From: Marvania coccoides
Taxonomy: Eukaryota; Chlorophyta; Trebouxiophyceae; Chlorellales; Chlorellaceae
Direction of reading: 5' to 3'
NCBI GenBank assembly: GCA_963854735.1
Contig: OY978097.1
Span: 2,976,001-3,040,000 of the forward strand
Length of the DNA: 64,000 bases
Positions within the stretch are counted from its first letter, which is position 1. The number at the start of each line of letters is the position of its first letter. Position numbers and translations under genes: made by a program. The notes below the pieces were generated by a model that worked only from the letters and a program-made list of their open reading frames with translations, did not search any database and had not been told where the DNA came from. Positions 43,661 to 54,119 of this stretch are shown here, piece by piece.

Positions 43661-44975
43661 TCAGCGGCTGCCGCTGGTGGCGCTGGGCAGCGCCCGCCGC
43701 GAGCTGCCAGAGGGGAGCGCCACCGTGGCGGTCCTCACGCTTCCGCTTTTCGCGCTGCCGCCGCGGAAGGACCCAGGCAGAATCACCTCCACGGCCGACA
43801 CCGACGTTGCCAGCTTGGTGCCCAGACGGTCGCGCTGCCACGCACCAAAGCCACCCGCCACCACAAACACCTTGCCGAACCCACGGGCAGCCAGCTCTTT
43901 TGCCACCGCCTTGGCCTGGCCGCCACTTTTGTCAATCAGGTACACCCTCGACCCTTTAGACAGCCGCTTGAACGCAGCCAGCTGCATGGCGGTGATGGAC
44001 ACCTCCAATGCGCTCAGGTTTCGCAGCTGTCCGCGCACCTTCTTGTCGTTCACGTTGGCAAACTCGAGCTCAATGAGCTTGGAGGTGTTGGGGACGTCCG
44101 GCAGGCCAGAGCTCTCTTTTTCGCGGGCGGAGCGAATGTCCACCAGCACAGCATTGCCCTGGGTGGCCAGCGCATCCAGTGCGGCCGCGGGGGACACGTC
44201 ACCGGCGTACCCACGCAGCAGCCCCGCTCCAAAATTCAGTGCCGGCGGGAGTAGGTACCAGGCAGCTACCAGCCCAAGCGCAGTCTCCGCGAGCACCTCG
44301 GGGGGAGAGGTGGAGATGAAGTGCACGAGGTTGTCCAGCAGCGGCTTGGTGGCGGTGGCAGCCTGCTCTGCAGTGGCAGAGACGGTCTTTGTGTCCACAC
44401 CACTCTCAGACAAAACGCGCTCAAGACCAGGCTTCACGGAGGAAGCAGCCTCGCTGGCGGCGCGCACGCCTGCCTGCACCACCGGGCTGGCGGCCTGCAG
44501 GGTGCTCTTCACCGCGGGGGCCACGCTCTCGGCGTACGGCGCAATGGCAGAGTAGGCGCCTTTGGCAGCCTCAACGCCCTGCTCCGCCAAGCCCAGGCCG
44601 GTTTTGACCGCGTCCCCGGTGGCTCTGACGACCTCCACGATGGTGGAGACGGCGGAGTCCACCAGCGCGGGGTCTGCCTCAGCATGGGCAGCACCAGCGG
44701 AGGAGAGGATGACGCCAGCGGCGGCACCTAGGTAAAGAAGAAGAAACTGTGTTGGTGAGAGTGTGCTGCCGGAAGAAAAATAATGTAAATGGATGGAGTT
44801 TGATGGGATGTGGGTTAAATGAGAATGAGTATGCAGGGGGCTCACCAGGCAGCAGCTCGTGCTTGGAGGCGCTGGCCACCACTGCAGTTAATGACCTGCG
44901 GGGTTTGGTGGCGCGGCAGCACGCACGTGATGTAAATGCAGCATTTTTTGCCAGCTGACCGAGGGCAGAGCTCAT
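43661..44975 (-). CDS. CAS: Chloroplast calcium-sensing receptor CAS
   Basis: Two exons (44975-44846, 44727-43661) encode 398 residues; Arabidopsis CAS has 387. A transit peptide (about 1-45) is followed by a thylakoid-type hydrophobic stretch (AGVILSSAGAAHAEA), a long amphipathic lumenal or stromal helix region, one membrane span (ALGLVAAWYLLPPALNFGAG, about 215-240), and a rhodanese-like domain (AVLVDIRSAREKESSGLPDV through VFVVAGGFGAWQRDRLG). The active-site loop reads LIDKSGGQAK, without the catalytic Cys, as in other CAS proteins. The C terminus PSGSSRRALPSATSG matches the phosphorylated CAS tail. CAS sits in thylakoids and acts in stromal Ca2+ signalling; in Chlamydomonas it also supports the CO2-concentrating mechanism and high-light response. 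Confidence 0.9.
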
Positions 44976-45264
44976 TTTTCTAGGCGGTGAGCAAGTGGGT
45001 GGGTGAAGATGATCTTGCTAATGCGTAGAGGGGCCTGGGGCGAGGCGTGCAGGCGGAGCTGCAAGTCAGATTGCGTGAATTGTTAATTAACTAATGTTGG
45101 TTTGTCTCCATCAGTGGAAATAACAAAAATCTCCAAAGATAAAATTATTTTGCATTCTGTGTCAGCATCATTATCACTCTTATTTTTACATTCAACGGCT
45201 TGGAAAAAATCAATTAAATGTGTGTTCATGGCCCTGCATGCTCAGGAGGCCTCAAAAGAATGAA

Positions 45265-45837
45265 TTAAATTCGAAGTAATTTCAATAAAATCTCAACGTG
45301 GTGCCTGCAGTCCCTCTTGAAAAGCTGCAGCTCTGTGCCCATCCACTCTTCCTGAAATGCCGTGGCCCGATCCACTGCATCGACGCAGCCCAGGCCAACA
45401 AACTCCCGCCGTTTCGGCAAACTTTGCAACCGCCTCGCTCTGGCGTTGCCTCGCACGCGTTGGCCGGAAATTATTGCGGCCACGACGAGTGGGTCGGTAG
45501 GGTTGACTGGGAGAAAATCAAACAGCCACGGGCTGCCTTCATGGGGGCAGTCGACGACGACAGCCGCATGAAGAGCTGCAGGGTCGGAAAACACCGCAGG
45601 CAGGGAGTCAACGCCCTCCAGTCCCACGAGAGAGAAGCGCGCTATGTAGAGGGACGGCGCGGCCGTCGTCTGAGTCGACACAGGGCGTTCAGCAGCGTGC
45701 GGTGGGAGTCGGTGGGACAAGGGAACTCCAACTGGGGAAGAGGCCGATTGCCGCACCGCCTGGATACACCGCATATTAAGGCTGCAGTATTCTATTCGTA
45801 CGGTTTCAAAAGGGTATGGGGACAGTTGAAGGCCCAC
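45265..45837 (-). CDS. Conserved plant/algal protein of unknown function
   Basis: A single exon of 190 residues (an internal start at 45774 is possible). The recognisable part begins at about residue 65: LYIARFSLVGLEGVDSLPAV, then WLFDFLPVNPTDPLVVAAII, LPKRREFVGLGCVDAV, then AFQEEWMGTELQLFKRDCRH and HVEILLKLLRI. I recall small plant proteins with this FDFLP.NP and NDC/RDC pattern that have no assigned function; that recollection is weak evidence. No transit peptide or membrane segment is clear. The arrangement is divergent with the FLAP1-like gene (295 nt apart). Confidence 0.6.
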   Translation of the reverse strand: MGLQLSPYPFETVRIEYCSLNMRCIQAVRQSASSPVGVPLSHRLPPHAAERPVSTQTTAAPSLYIARFSLVGLEGVDSLPAVFSDPAALHAAVVVDCPHEGSPWLFDFLPVNPTDPLVVAAIISGQRVRGNARARRLQSLPKRREFVGLGCVDAVDRATAFQEEWMGTELQLFKRDCRHHVEILLKLLRI

Positions 45838-46132
45838 TAGCTCAAAGGAGTATTTTGTTGAGAGTTTTCGTCCAGAAAACAGTGCTCCAGGACGGCGCTG
45901 CCTCCCCCAATCGATTTCTTAAGCACTGGTAATGTGTAGCCTACAAATGAGTACAAACATTACAAAAAAACTGAAATTTGAACGAACTTCATTCGGAATG
46001 AGCGCGCAAAACTCTGTAGCAGATTGTGATCCGCTAAGGCTCGTCCCGCCCATTGCCGCTCATAACAAATTTCCAGACCGTAGTTAGGTCAGCCGACCTT
46101 TGCGTCGCGCTCTAGCCTTCGACGCAGACAGA
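45838..46132. promoter_or_regulatory. Divergent intergenic region upstream of FLAP1-like gene
   Basis: About 295 nt between starts at 45837 (-) and 46133 (+); both promoters are expected here. No motif is claimed. Confidence 0.4.
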
Positions 46133-47494
46133 ATGCTGACAAGAAATTTATCTCCTCTCCAGAATCCTCCGGCGGCAGCCCGTCTGGGCAGCGTCCGCTC
46201 CCTAGCCACCCTCGCAATTGTTCCGCCCGTTAACCCGCGGCTCGCCTGCCGCCTCCCTCGGCCAAGAAGGGGAGCTGCACTTCCAATCATCGAGTCTCGA
46301 GTGCGAGCCTCTTCCACCCGCCAGCCGAGACGAGCCCCAGCGCCCCCGTCCTCCAATGAAGCCTCCATCTTCTGGAAGAAACTAATTGGCACGCTGGGCA
46401 AGGGTATGGCCCTGTTTGGCATTGCAGCAGTGGTCGGCCTGGCTGCCGCGTTTCCCGCAGAAGCTGCTCGCTCCGGGGGCCGCATCGGCGGCGGTTCCTT
46501 TGCGCGACCCTCCTACGGCCGTGCATCATCCTTCGGCAGCGGCGGCCGTTCCTCCTCTTTTGGCGGATCTTCCTCCTCGCTTTATGGCATCGGTGGCCGG
46601 GGGCTGGCGGGCTCCGCCATTTTCCCCCGCTCCTCTGTGTCCACCAACGCATTTTTCTTCTCGCCGTTTGGCTTTGGCATGGGCTACGGCTACCCCATGG
46701 GCGGCGGCGGCGGTGGCCTACTGTCGCTCCTCTTTTGGGGCGTCTTTGCGGTGACGATGGTGCAGGTCGTGCGCGGCGTGCTGGGCAGCGGCAGCGCGGC
46801 AGGCGACGACGGTGGCTATAGCCGGGAGGTGTTGTCTGTTGCCAAAGTGCAAGTGGGGCTGCTGAGCACCGCCCGTGAGCTGCAGCAGGACCTGGAGCGC
46901 ATCGCCTCTCGCGCCGACACCACCACACCGCGGGGGCTGCACTACGTGCTGCAGGAGACCGTGCTGGCGCTGATGCGCAACCCCGACTACTGCGTGTACG
47001 GCTTCGCCAAGTCGGGGATCGAAAATTCTGCCGACGAAGCCGAAGCGCGGTTCAACAAGCTGTCGCTGGAGGAGCGCAGCAAGTTTGAAAAAGAGACGCG
47101 CGTCAACGTGGCGGGACGCACCTCGCTGGGCAGCTTGGGCCGCGGGACCGACCTGTCTGCACCCGTCAGCGAGCTGCTCGTGATCACCATCTTGGTGGCT
47201 GCCGAGGGGCGGATGAAGCTGCCCAGGGTGTCTTCCAGGACGGATTTGATCCAAGCGTTGACGACGCTGGGTGCTGTACCTGCTGCAGACGTGCTGGCTG
47301 TGGAGGTGTTGTGGACCCCCGAGGAGGAGACAGACTACTTCACTCAACAAGATTTAGCGTACGACGTAAGTGACAGCTCGCCCTTTCTTCCTCTATTGAC
47401 ACTGCATCTTTTTCACGAGTCTTGTATTTCCATCAACTGGTGTCTCACTTTTTCCACTTTTTCGTTGCAGTACCCGCTGTTGAATACTCTTTAG
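46133..47494 (+). CDS. FLAP1: DUF1517 plastid protein, FLAP1-like
   Basis: Two exons, 46133-47365 and a 24-nt terminal exon 47471-47494, encode 418 residues. The first 75 residues are a basic, acid-poor transit peptide; then a membrane or thylakoid-transfer segment (MALFGIAAVVGLAAAFPAEA), a Gly/Ser-rich stretch and a second span (LLSLLFWGVFAVTMVQVV). The DUF1517 body follows: SVAKVQVGLLSTARELQQDL, TTPRGLHYVLQETVLALMRN, RFNKLSLEERSKFEKET, LLVITILVAAEGRMKLP, VEVLWTPEEETDYFT. The last exon gives YPLLNTL, the usual family end. Arabidopsis FLAP1 helps control proton homeostasis and non-photochemical quenching under fluctuating light. The start is the first ATG in frame; upstream codons are open but begin with TTG. 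Confidence 0.87.
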   Translation: MLTRNLSPLQNPPAAARLGSVRSLATLAIVPPVNPRLACRLPRPRRGAALPIIESRVRASSTRQPRRAPAPPSSNEASIFWKKLIGTLGKGMALFGIAAVVGLAAAFPAEAARSGGRIGGGSFARPSYGRASSFGSGGRSSSFGGSSSSLYGIGGRGLAGSAIFPRSSVSTNAFFFSPFGFGMGYGYPMGGGGGGLLSLLFWGVFAVTMVQVVRGVLGSGSAAGDDGGYSREVLSVAKVQVGLLSTARELQQDLERIASRADTTTPRGLHYVLQETVLALMRNPDYCVYGFAKSGIENSADEAEARFNKLSLEERSKFEKETRVNVAGRTSLGSLGRGTDLSAPVSELLVITILVAAEGRMKLPRVSSRTDLIQALTTLGAVPAADVLAVEVLWTPEEETDYFTQQDLAYDVSDSSPFLPLLTLHLFHESCISINWCLTFSTFSLQYPLLNTL

Positions 47495-48175
47495 GAAGCT
47501 GCCAATCGGGTTTCCTCTTTTCCATCAATACAAGCCAGAAACACAAAAATAGACAGATAAATGGCAGTAGGGGAACCCCTGGCAGGAGCTTTATTTTTTC
47601 CGCACTCTAGTTTCATTTAGTACATCCGATAGTCATCCGATAAGGCATTTTTCCAGCACTCTCGCCCGTTTTTGCTAACACTGTTGTACGCTGTCTATGT
47701 GTCATAAGTGATTTTTTTACTCATTTTTTATTTCATAGCTGAAGTCTGATGGACGACGATGCATACTAGCGCATGTTTGAGTGTCGTTCGACAGCTTGAG
47801 AGAGTGACGTTGGCCATTTTAAATAATAGCAACGACGGCGTCTTTGGACACCAACATATGTGCATTCCCCTCTTTCCAAACCTTCTTTCCTGCAAAACTG
47901 ACTAGACTGAACCAACACCCTTCCCCCCTTCAAATCTCAACCAATCAATCTCTCACACTCCTCCGACCCTTCTTCCAATCTTCTACACGAATGCATGACG
48001 ATGAATGACCGTTTAAGGCTGTAAGACCTCGCATTTACTTTATACCGAGCCAGAAGTAACCATAAATCCAAAATCCAGCTTCTCCATCGGGGATTGATGT
48101 GTTGAGGATTGCAGCACTCTGAAACTATCATCGCGGCATGAATTTAAGTATGCAATGAAAAAATAGTGTAATGCA
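47495..48175. other. Convergent intergenic region
   Basis: 3' flanks of FLAP1-like (+) and TrmO (-). AT-rich with T-runs. Short ORFs here lack coding character. Confidence 0.5.
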
Positions 48176-49432
48176 TCACAACATGCAGGTTGCGCTTTTT
48201 AAAACCACTACAGTCTGCTCCTTTTCCCCACCCGCTGCCCCCGCCACCTCCACGTCGTAAGCAATGTTAACGCCATCCAAAATCACGCGCCACTTGCATT
48301 CCTTCACGTCAGCCTGCATCGAGGGAATCCCGCGCTCCTGCCGCTCCCTGCTTGGCACCTTCACGCGCTGCGTCACGCTGCGGATGTCTCGAGAAAGAAC
48401 CTCAACCACCAAGCCTCGAAACCCAGCGTAATCCCGGTACAACGACCGCCTCTTTTGCGAGTTTTGCAGCCAGCAGCGCTCCAGGGTGGCGTCTGCAGCG
48501 GGCGGCACCTCCACCACTGAAATATTGAGCGGCTCCTCCGCCGCTGCTGATGCCACCCACGCTGGGGCAGTTGCGGTGGGCAAGGAGTCGCAGAAAGGGA
48601 CGTACGGCTTAATGTCTAGCACGGGGGAGCCGTCTACGATGTCTGCCCCCCCCAGAATGAGCGTGGACCCCTGGATGTCGATGATCTCAGCCACACTGAG
48701 CCCGATGGGGCACGGGCGGTGAGGGGAGCGCGTGGCAAACACCCCCAAGCGACTGCCTTGCAGCCTGGGCACCCTGATTTTGGATTTCACCCCGGCGTAC
48801 GAAGGCCCCCACAGCCGATGCAGGTCTGTGTTTTCGTGAAATACGTAAATTACCCAGCAGTGGCTGTACTGCTTTAAACCGTCCAGAATCTCGAGGGGCA
48901 GCTCTGGGCGCAACGTTAGAGTTGCACGCGCGGAGGGCGCTAGCAGGGGCTGCCGGGGGGTGCCATTGCGGGTGTTGAAACACGACCGAAGGGTTCCGAT
49001 GGGGCGCAGAGGAAAAGAAACTCGCCGCATGTCCAGTGCAGAGGACGGGCCTCCGCGTGTTTCTCCTTCTTCTGTGGCAATGGACACATCTCCATTGGCG
49101 TGAGTCTTCAGCTGCAGCTCCCGCAGCTCCCGCTCCGCCTTGGTGCGCCCCTGACGTTCCTGCCGCCGCTCCTCCTGCAGCAAAGCGACTTCCTCCTGCA
49201 TGGACACGGCAATGGGCCATTCAATTGCAAGTTCTGAGGTGGGTGTAAGGGGAAGGCGTTTCAAAGTAATTCCCACCTCCTTCCTAAAGATTTTTGATTG
49301 GAGCTTGCGAAGTGCGATGTAATGGGCAGCAGCGTGGGCGGCCAGCGCCGCACAGACCACCACTTGCCACAGCATTCTAAATAAGCCCTTGGGCGTCTCT
49401 GGGTCCGCAAAGCACCGGAAAATGTGCGCCAT
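48176..49432 (-). CDS. TRMO: tRNA N6-threonylcarbamoyladenosine methyltransferase, TrmO
   Basis: A single exon of 418 residues. The N terminus has a hydrophobic stretch (LFRMLWQVVVCAALAAHAAA) and a coiled coil (EEVALLQEERRQERQGRTKA). The TrmO (UPF0066) barrel spans about 135-290: FPLRPIGTLRSCFNTRNGTP, LEILDGLKQYSHCWVIYVFH, IRVPRLQGSRLGVFATRSPH, RPCPIGLSVAEI, ADIVDGSPVLDIKPYVPFCD. The C-terminal extension carries the RDPRxxY-like remnant and a terminal beta-rich block. TrmO uses S-adenosylmethionine to N6-methylate t6A37 of tRNA-Thr(GGU). The N-terminal hydrophobic segment may be a signal or anchor; its role is unclear. Confidence 0.88.
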   Translation of the reverse strand: MAHIFRCFADPETPKGLFRMLWQVVVCAALAAHAAAHYIALRKLQSKIFRKEVGITLKRLPLTPTSELAIEWPIAVSMQEEVALLQEERRQERQGRTKAERELRELQLKTHANGDVSIATEEGETRGGPSSALDMRRVSFPLRPIGTLRSCFNTRNGTPRQPLLAPSARATLTLRPELPLEILDGLKQYSHCWVIYVFHENTDLHRLWGPSYAGVKSKIRVPRLQGSRLGVFATRSPHRPCPIGLSVAEIIDIQGSTLILGGADIVDGSPVLDIKPYVPFCDSLPTATAPAWVASAAAEEPLNISVVEVPPAADATLERCWLQNSQKRRSLYRDYAGFRGLVVEVLSRDIRSVTQRVKVPSRERQERGIPSMQADVKECKWRVILDGVNIAYDVEVAGAAGGEKEQTVVVLKSATCML

Positions 49433-50648
49433 TTTGTTTGTTTGAATTGAAAGCCATCTGTCAAGTGGAATTTAATTCACATTACAGTTAACGGTGCAGG
49501 GAAACAGGGTAGAATGTGTTGAGTACTTACCTGAAAAGCTGCCAAGCGACTAGTTTTGCGCGCTGGAACCCATGCCGTAAGGTACACAAGAGTAGCCCCG
49601 CAGGCCTCTATAATGCAAAAACTGGGAAGGCAGATTAGCGTTTGATACTCTTGAACACTGCCTCTCGCCTTATTAAGACACAGCAGCACACGATAAATAG
49701 AGCTGGACATGAGCCAATCATTCGCAGCAACCACGGATAAAACCTGCATTGGCTTTCAGCCTTCACTGTAGTTCTGTGTACATGCTAACCAGCAAATATA
49801 GACATATATAATGTGCGTTTCAGCTGCAAATGCGGAAGAATAAGGCGGAGTACGCTCATCATTAACAATAAAGCTGCATTTCAGCCGCCAAATTTGGAAA
49901 GAGTAAGCATTGCGCAAATTATGCAGCATTGTTCCATTGACACGCGTGAAGGCCATGTGATGATACAGCATGTTGCTGCGGCACTGGTGGCGTTGTCCTG
50001 TTCAACGACAAAACTCGTGAGGTAGCCCCCTTCACAGGGGGCGTCTCATGCAAGTTGGCTGCAGATGCAATGCCAGTTTAACAAAACGTAACTACGCCGA
50101 ATGCCCAACAGAATTCTGATGATGATTTTTACAGGAAAGGGCGACACAAGCTCGGCCGGAGCCTTTCAGCATAGAAGAGTGAGAAACATATAATACATCT
50201 GAATGGCATTCAACAAAATATTGTGTGGAGCACAGTCGCACAGAGGGGCCAGGTGCAACCAAAAACACACTTCCGTCGTGCCAAAGAATTATTTGTTGTG
50301 AAAATTTTGAAGCACTCCTCACTTGTTTCAGCGAACGATAAAGGCTACCCTCCACAGAAAACCAAAACAGCAAAATCTACTTTGTGGCAACATCACAAGT
50401 GAAGGAGAAAAATCCCAGCCCAACAAAATTCTGAAAAAAAAAATGATGAAGAAAGAATTCAAGATGAATATTGGCAAATGCCCTGTCTTCACCCTACTAT
50501 TTAACCTTTCGGAAGTATTAAATTTCACCTAGTGCAGGCTGCTACGTTTGGAAATCGACGCCGTCTCTTTCATTTTTTCTTCTTTCAAGCATCATCTCTC
50601 CCAAAACCACCGACCCTATTCATCCAGGCGGCCCAATTGAAACCTCGA
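49433..50648. other. Long divergent intergenic region with probable TrmO 5' UTR intron
   Basis: Over 1.2 kb separates the TrmO (-) and radical SAM (+) starts. On the minus strand a strong donor (CAG/GTAAGTACTC, near 49532) and an acceptor (TTGACAG, near 49465) suggest a 5' UTR intron of TrmO. A short hairpin lies at 50025-50042. No gene with family likeness was found; the ORFs at 49477-49749, 49756-49971 and 50092-50373 appear to be chance. Confidence 0.45.
50025..50042. other. Perfect 6-bp GC hairpin
   Basis: GCCCCC, a six-base loop TTCACA, then GGGGGC. It stands out in an AT-rich spacer but fits no RNA gene that I recognise. Confidence 0.5.
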
Positions 50649-53600
50649 ATGCAGCTCAGCAATCTAAATCTGAGCAGCGCCGTGCTGCGGCCACACAGGG
50701 CGGTGCTGCCACCCTCTCTTGGCCACCGCCGCTCCGCTGTTGTGCCGCCCACCGCCTCTGCCGCCCCCACGCAATCAGAATCTCCAGCGATAGCAGCAGG
50801 AGCAGTGCCCACCCCCTCAGATCTGGAAGCTCGAGAGGAGCTCTCCCTGCGCTCCGCCAACGGCGACATCTACGGGATGCCGCGCTCCGAGTGGCTCGCC
50901 CTCAAAATGCCGGCGCGATACCTGGGTAACGAGTTTGGCTCCGTACACAAGCCGTGGAGCTCAGCCGACGTGCGCTTTGCGCTCACCTACCCTGAAATCT
51001 ACGAGGTTGGAGCGTCAAATCTTGGGCACATCATTTTGTACGGCATTTTGAACCAGCAGGAGGGGGTGCTGTGCGACCGCGCGTACTACCCGGGAGAGGA
51101 CATGAAGGCGCTGCTGGCCAAGTACGGGAAGCGCCTGTTTGGCGTGGAGCATCGGCGGCCTTTGAATGAGTTTGACGTCTTGGGTTTTAGCCTGTCGTAT
51201 GAGTTGGGGGGCACTAACATCTTGGACATGCTCACAATGAGCGGAATCCCGCTGGTAAGAAATACCAGAAGCCAACATTCTTTTATTGGTCGTTCAAATA
51301 TTATATATGTTCTTATTATTTAATTCACATTTCAAATATTTCTGTAGACGTGGGAGGAACGCAACGCAGCGGAGCCAGCAGGGAAGCCGTTTGACCCTGC
51401 GACTGGCTCCGCGCCCCTCGTCTTCGCAGGCGGCCCCACCGCCACCTCCAATCCCGAGCCTTTTGCCGATTTTTTTGATTTTTTCGCGCTGGGCGACGGC
51501 GAGGAGCTGCTGGCTGAAATCGGCGCTTGCTTGCGGCTGTGCCGCGCTGAGCAGCTCACCAGGGACGCCACACTGTACCGCCTGGCCACGACAGTACAGG
51601 GCGTGTACGTTCCTCAGTTCTACGAAGCTCCTGCAGGGTTTGGCGGCGCGGTTTTCCCCATCAGGGACGGCATTCCGCCGCGCGTGCGTCGCCGGGTATG
51701 CGCCCCCGACCCCATGCAGCAGATAGGCCTGGTGCCGTACGTCGACACCGTCCACAATCGACTAACGGTAGAAATTCGACGAGGCTGCACCCGCGGCTGC
51801 CGGTTTTGCCAGCCCGGCATGCTGACCCGCCCTGCGCGGGACGTGGACCCTGACAGGGTGGTGGAGGCGGTGGAGGCTGGAATGCGCTCAACGGGGTACA
51901 ACGAATTCTCCCTGCTCAGCCTTTCCTGCTCCGACTACCTGGCAAGTTTTTTTTGTTTTTTTAATCTTCGGTGTTCTTAATGCTGTTGAAATTCAAGGCA
52001 GCTAGTGCGTTTCCAATGTATTTCAGGCGCTGCCAGCGGTGGGCATTGAGATCAAAAACAGGCTGAAGAAGGACAACGTGTCGCTCACGCTGCCCTCCCA
52101 GCGCGTGGATCGCTTCGACGAGAACATAGCGCACATCGTGGCCAACGCAGGCAAGCGCAGCGGTCTTACCTTTGCGCCAGAGGCGGGCACCCAGCGCATG
52201 CGTGACGTCATCAACAAGGGACTCACCAACGAGGAGCTGCTGCGGGGGGTTAAGACCGCCTGGGAGCAGGGGTGGAAACAAGTAAAGCTGTACTTCATGA
52301 TTGGGTGGGTGGCCACAGCAAGTTCTTATCTTCATGCATGGATATATTGCTCTCTCCTACCTTTCCTGGGTTCTCACTTCAATACACTTTGTATTTATTG
52401 TTTCTATTTCAGCAGTTAATCATCTGTGTACCCCTCCTGTACTCCTCTTCACTATGCAGGCTTCCCGGCGAGACCGATGCCGACGTGCTGGGCATCGCAG
52501 AGACCATCGAGTGGCTGCAGCGCGAGTGCCGCAACAAGCGCTGGCACCTGGCGGTCAACGTCACCATCTCAAACTTCTCGCCAAAGCCTCACACCCCGTT
52601 TCAGTGGCACTCGGTCTCCACCGCCGAGTTTCAGCGCAAACAGGAGCTTCTGAAACACGCGGTGCGGCACCTCCATCAGGTGAAGGCCAACTTCACGCCC
52701 ACCTCCATCAGCGCCATGGAAGACTTCGTCGCGCGCGGCGACCGGCGGGTGGCTGGCGTGATTCGGAGGGCCTGGGAGCTGGGAGCCACCAACGACTCGT
52801 GGTGGCAGAGCCAAGACGCAGCACGCGCAGCATGGGAAGCGGCCATCGAAGACGCCGGCATGAGCTGGAAGTACCGCCAGATGGAGCGCGGGGAGTGGGA
52901 CGTGCTGGAAGAGAAGAAAGGGGACGAGCGGTACAGAGGGCAGGGCGGCGGCGGCAAGGGCCGCATCGATCGGGGGGCGCTGGCGGACTCCCGGCTGGAT
53001 GCGCCGCTGCCGTGGGACCACGTCGACACCGGGATCACCAAGTGGTGGCTGAAGACAGACTTGCAAAAGGCGCTGGAGGCGGCAACTGTGCCAGATTGCT
53101 CCCACTCCGGTCTCTGCAGCGAGTGCGGGGTGTGCGGCGACGAGTTTGGGGACAATGTGGTGTACGAAGCGCTCCCTGTGCCGCCGTTTAAGGGCCATTA
53201 CCGCCCTGACGCCACCAAAGCGCAGCGCCTTCGGTTCCGTTTTTCAAAGGGGCTCGACATGGTGTTTGTGGGCCACCTGGACCTCATGAAGACATGGGAC
53301 CGCGCGGCGCGGCGGGCGGCGCTGCCCGTGACCGCCGACGAGTCCCCCTTCGCGGTGCGGCAGCGGATCTACGCCCCGCTGTCTCTGCCTCTGGGCGCCA
53401 CTGCCGCGGACGAGCTGCTGGAGATCTTCCTCACCGAGCAGCGCGACCCCAAAGAGGTATTTGCGGCGCTGCAAGCGCAGCTGCCTCCCGGGCTGGATCT
53501 ATTGGCAGTGGAGGAGGCTGAGGCTTACAAGGTGGACGGCAGCAACGGCGATAAGATCAGCGCCCTGACGCAGTCGGTGGAGTGGTATCTGGAGCTTGTG

Positions 53601-54119
53601 CCTGGGCCCGCGGCCGAGGGAGAAGAGCAGCACGCCAGTGTGGACGCGGCAGCGGTGAAAGAGGGGCTCCGGGTCATGCTGACAGCTGACACTCTGCCTA
53701 TGCAGCGCCCCATCAAGAAGAAAAAGGGGAAGTTCACCGAGGTGGACGTGCGGTATGCCCTGCTGGAGGCGGAGCTGTGCACCAGGCCGCTAAAGCTGTC
53801 TGGGCCGGGTGCAGTGGCGGCCAGGCCATTTGCTGAGAGCGCCGTCGTGGTGCGATTCCGCTCCGGCTGCGGCAACGGCGGTAACCAAGTCATTTCTCCC
53901 TCGACGATGGCGGAACTGATTTCAGAGGCGGCAGGACAGCGGGTGGCGGCGGGGCAGCTGCACCGCTCTCAGGTGGCGTTGCTGCCAGCGATTGCGCCGC
54001 CGCCGGACTGGCACCGCCTGCGCAGCCTGACGCGAATGGAGGGGCACCTGGCGGTGCAGAAGCTGCGTGGAGAAGGGCCCTGGGCTGGAAACTTGGAGAA
54101 GAGAATCGACGTGTCGTAG
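50649..54119 (+). CDS. Radical SAM protein fused to DUF2344 (TIGR03960/TIGR03936 type), plastid-like N terminus
   Basis: Four exons (50649-51254, 51348-51941, 52027-52304, 52460-54119) encode 1045 residues. Residues 1 to about 60 are basic and Ser/Ala/Pro-rich, suited to a transit peptide. A cobalamin-binding-like Rossmann domain follows (ALTYPEIYEVGASNLGHII, FDVLGFSLSYELGGTNIL), then a radical SAM core with the CxxxCxxC cluster at about 349, 353 and 356 (RRGCTRGCRFCQPGMLTRP) and LPSQRVDRFDENIA, SGLTFAPEAGTQRMR, LYFMIGLPGETDADV. After a Cys-rich patch (CSHSGLCSECGVCG) comes DUF2344 (FRFSKGLDMVFVGHLDLMKT). Bacterial homologues are fused or adjacent and have no settled function. Intron 2 uses a GC donor (CTG then GCAAGT), and no GT donor fits the phase. 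Start is the first ATG in frame. Confidence 0.88.

Noticed and set aside
43656..44555. Plus-strand ORF of 299 codons opposite CAS
   Set aside because: It is antisense to CAS exon 2, Ser/Ala/Thr-rich, with no motif.
50110..50140. C/D-box snoRNA suggested by TGATGA near 50116
   Set aside because: No paired D box and terminal stem at a suitable distance were found.
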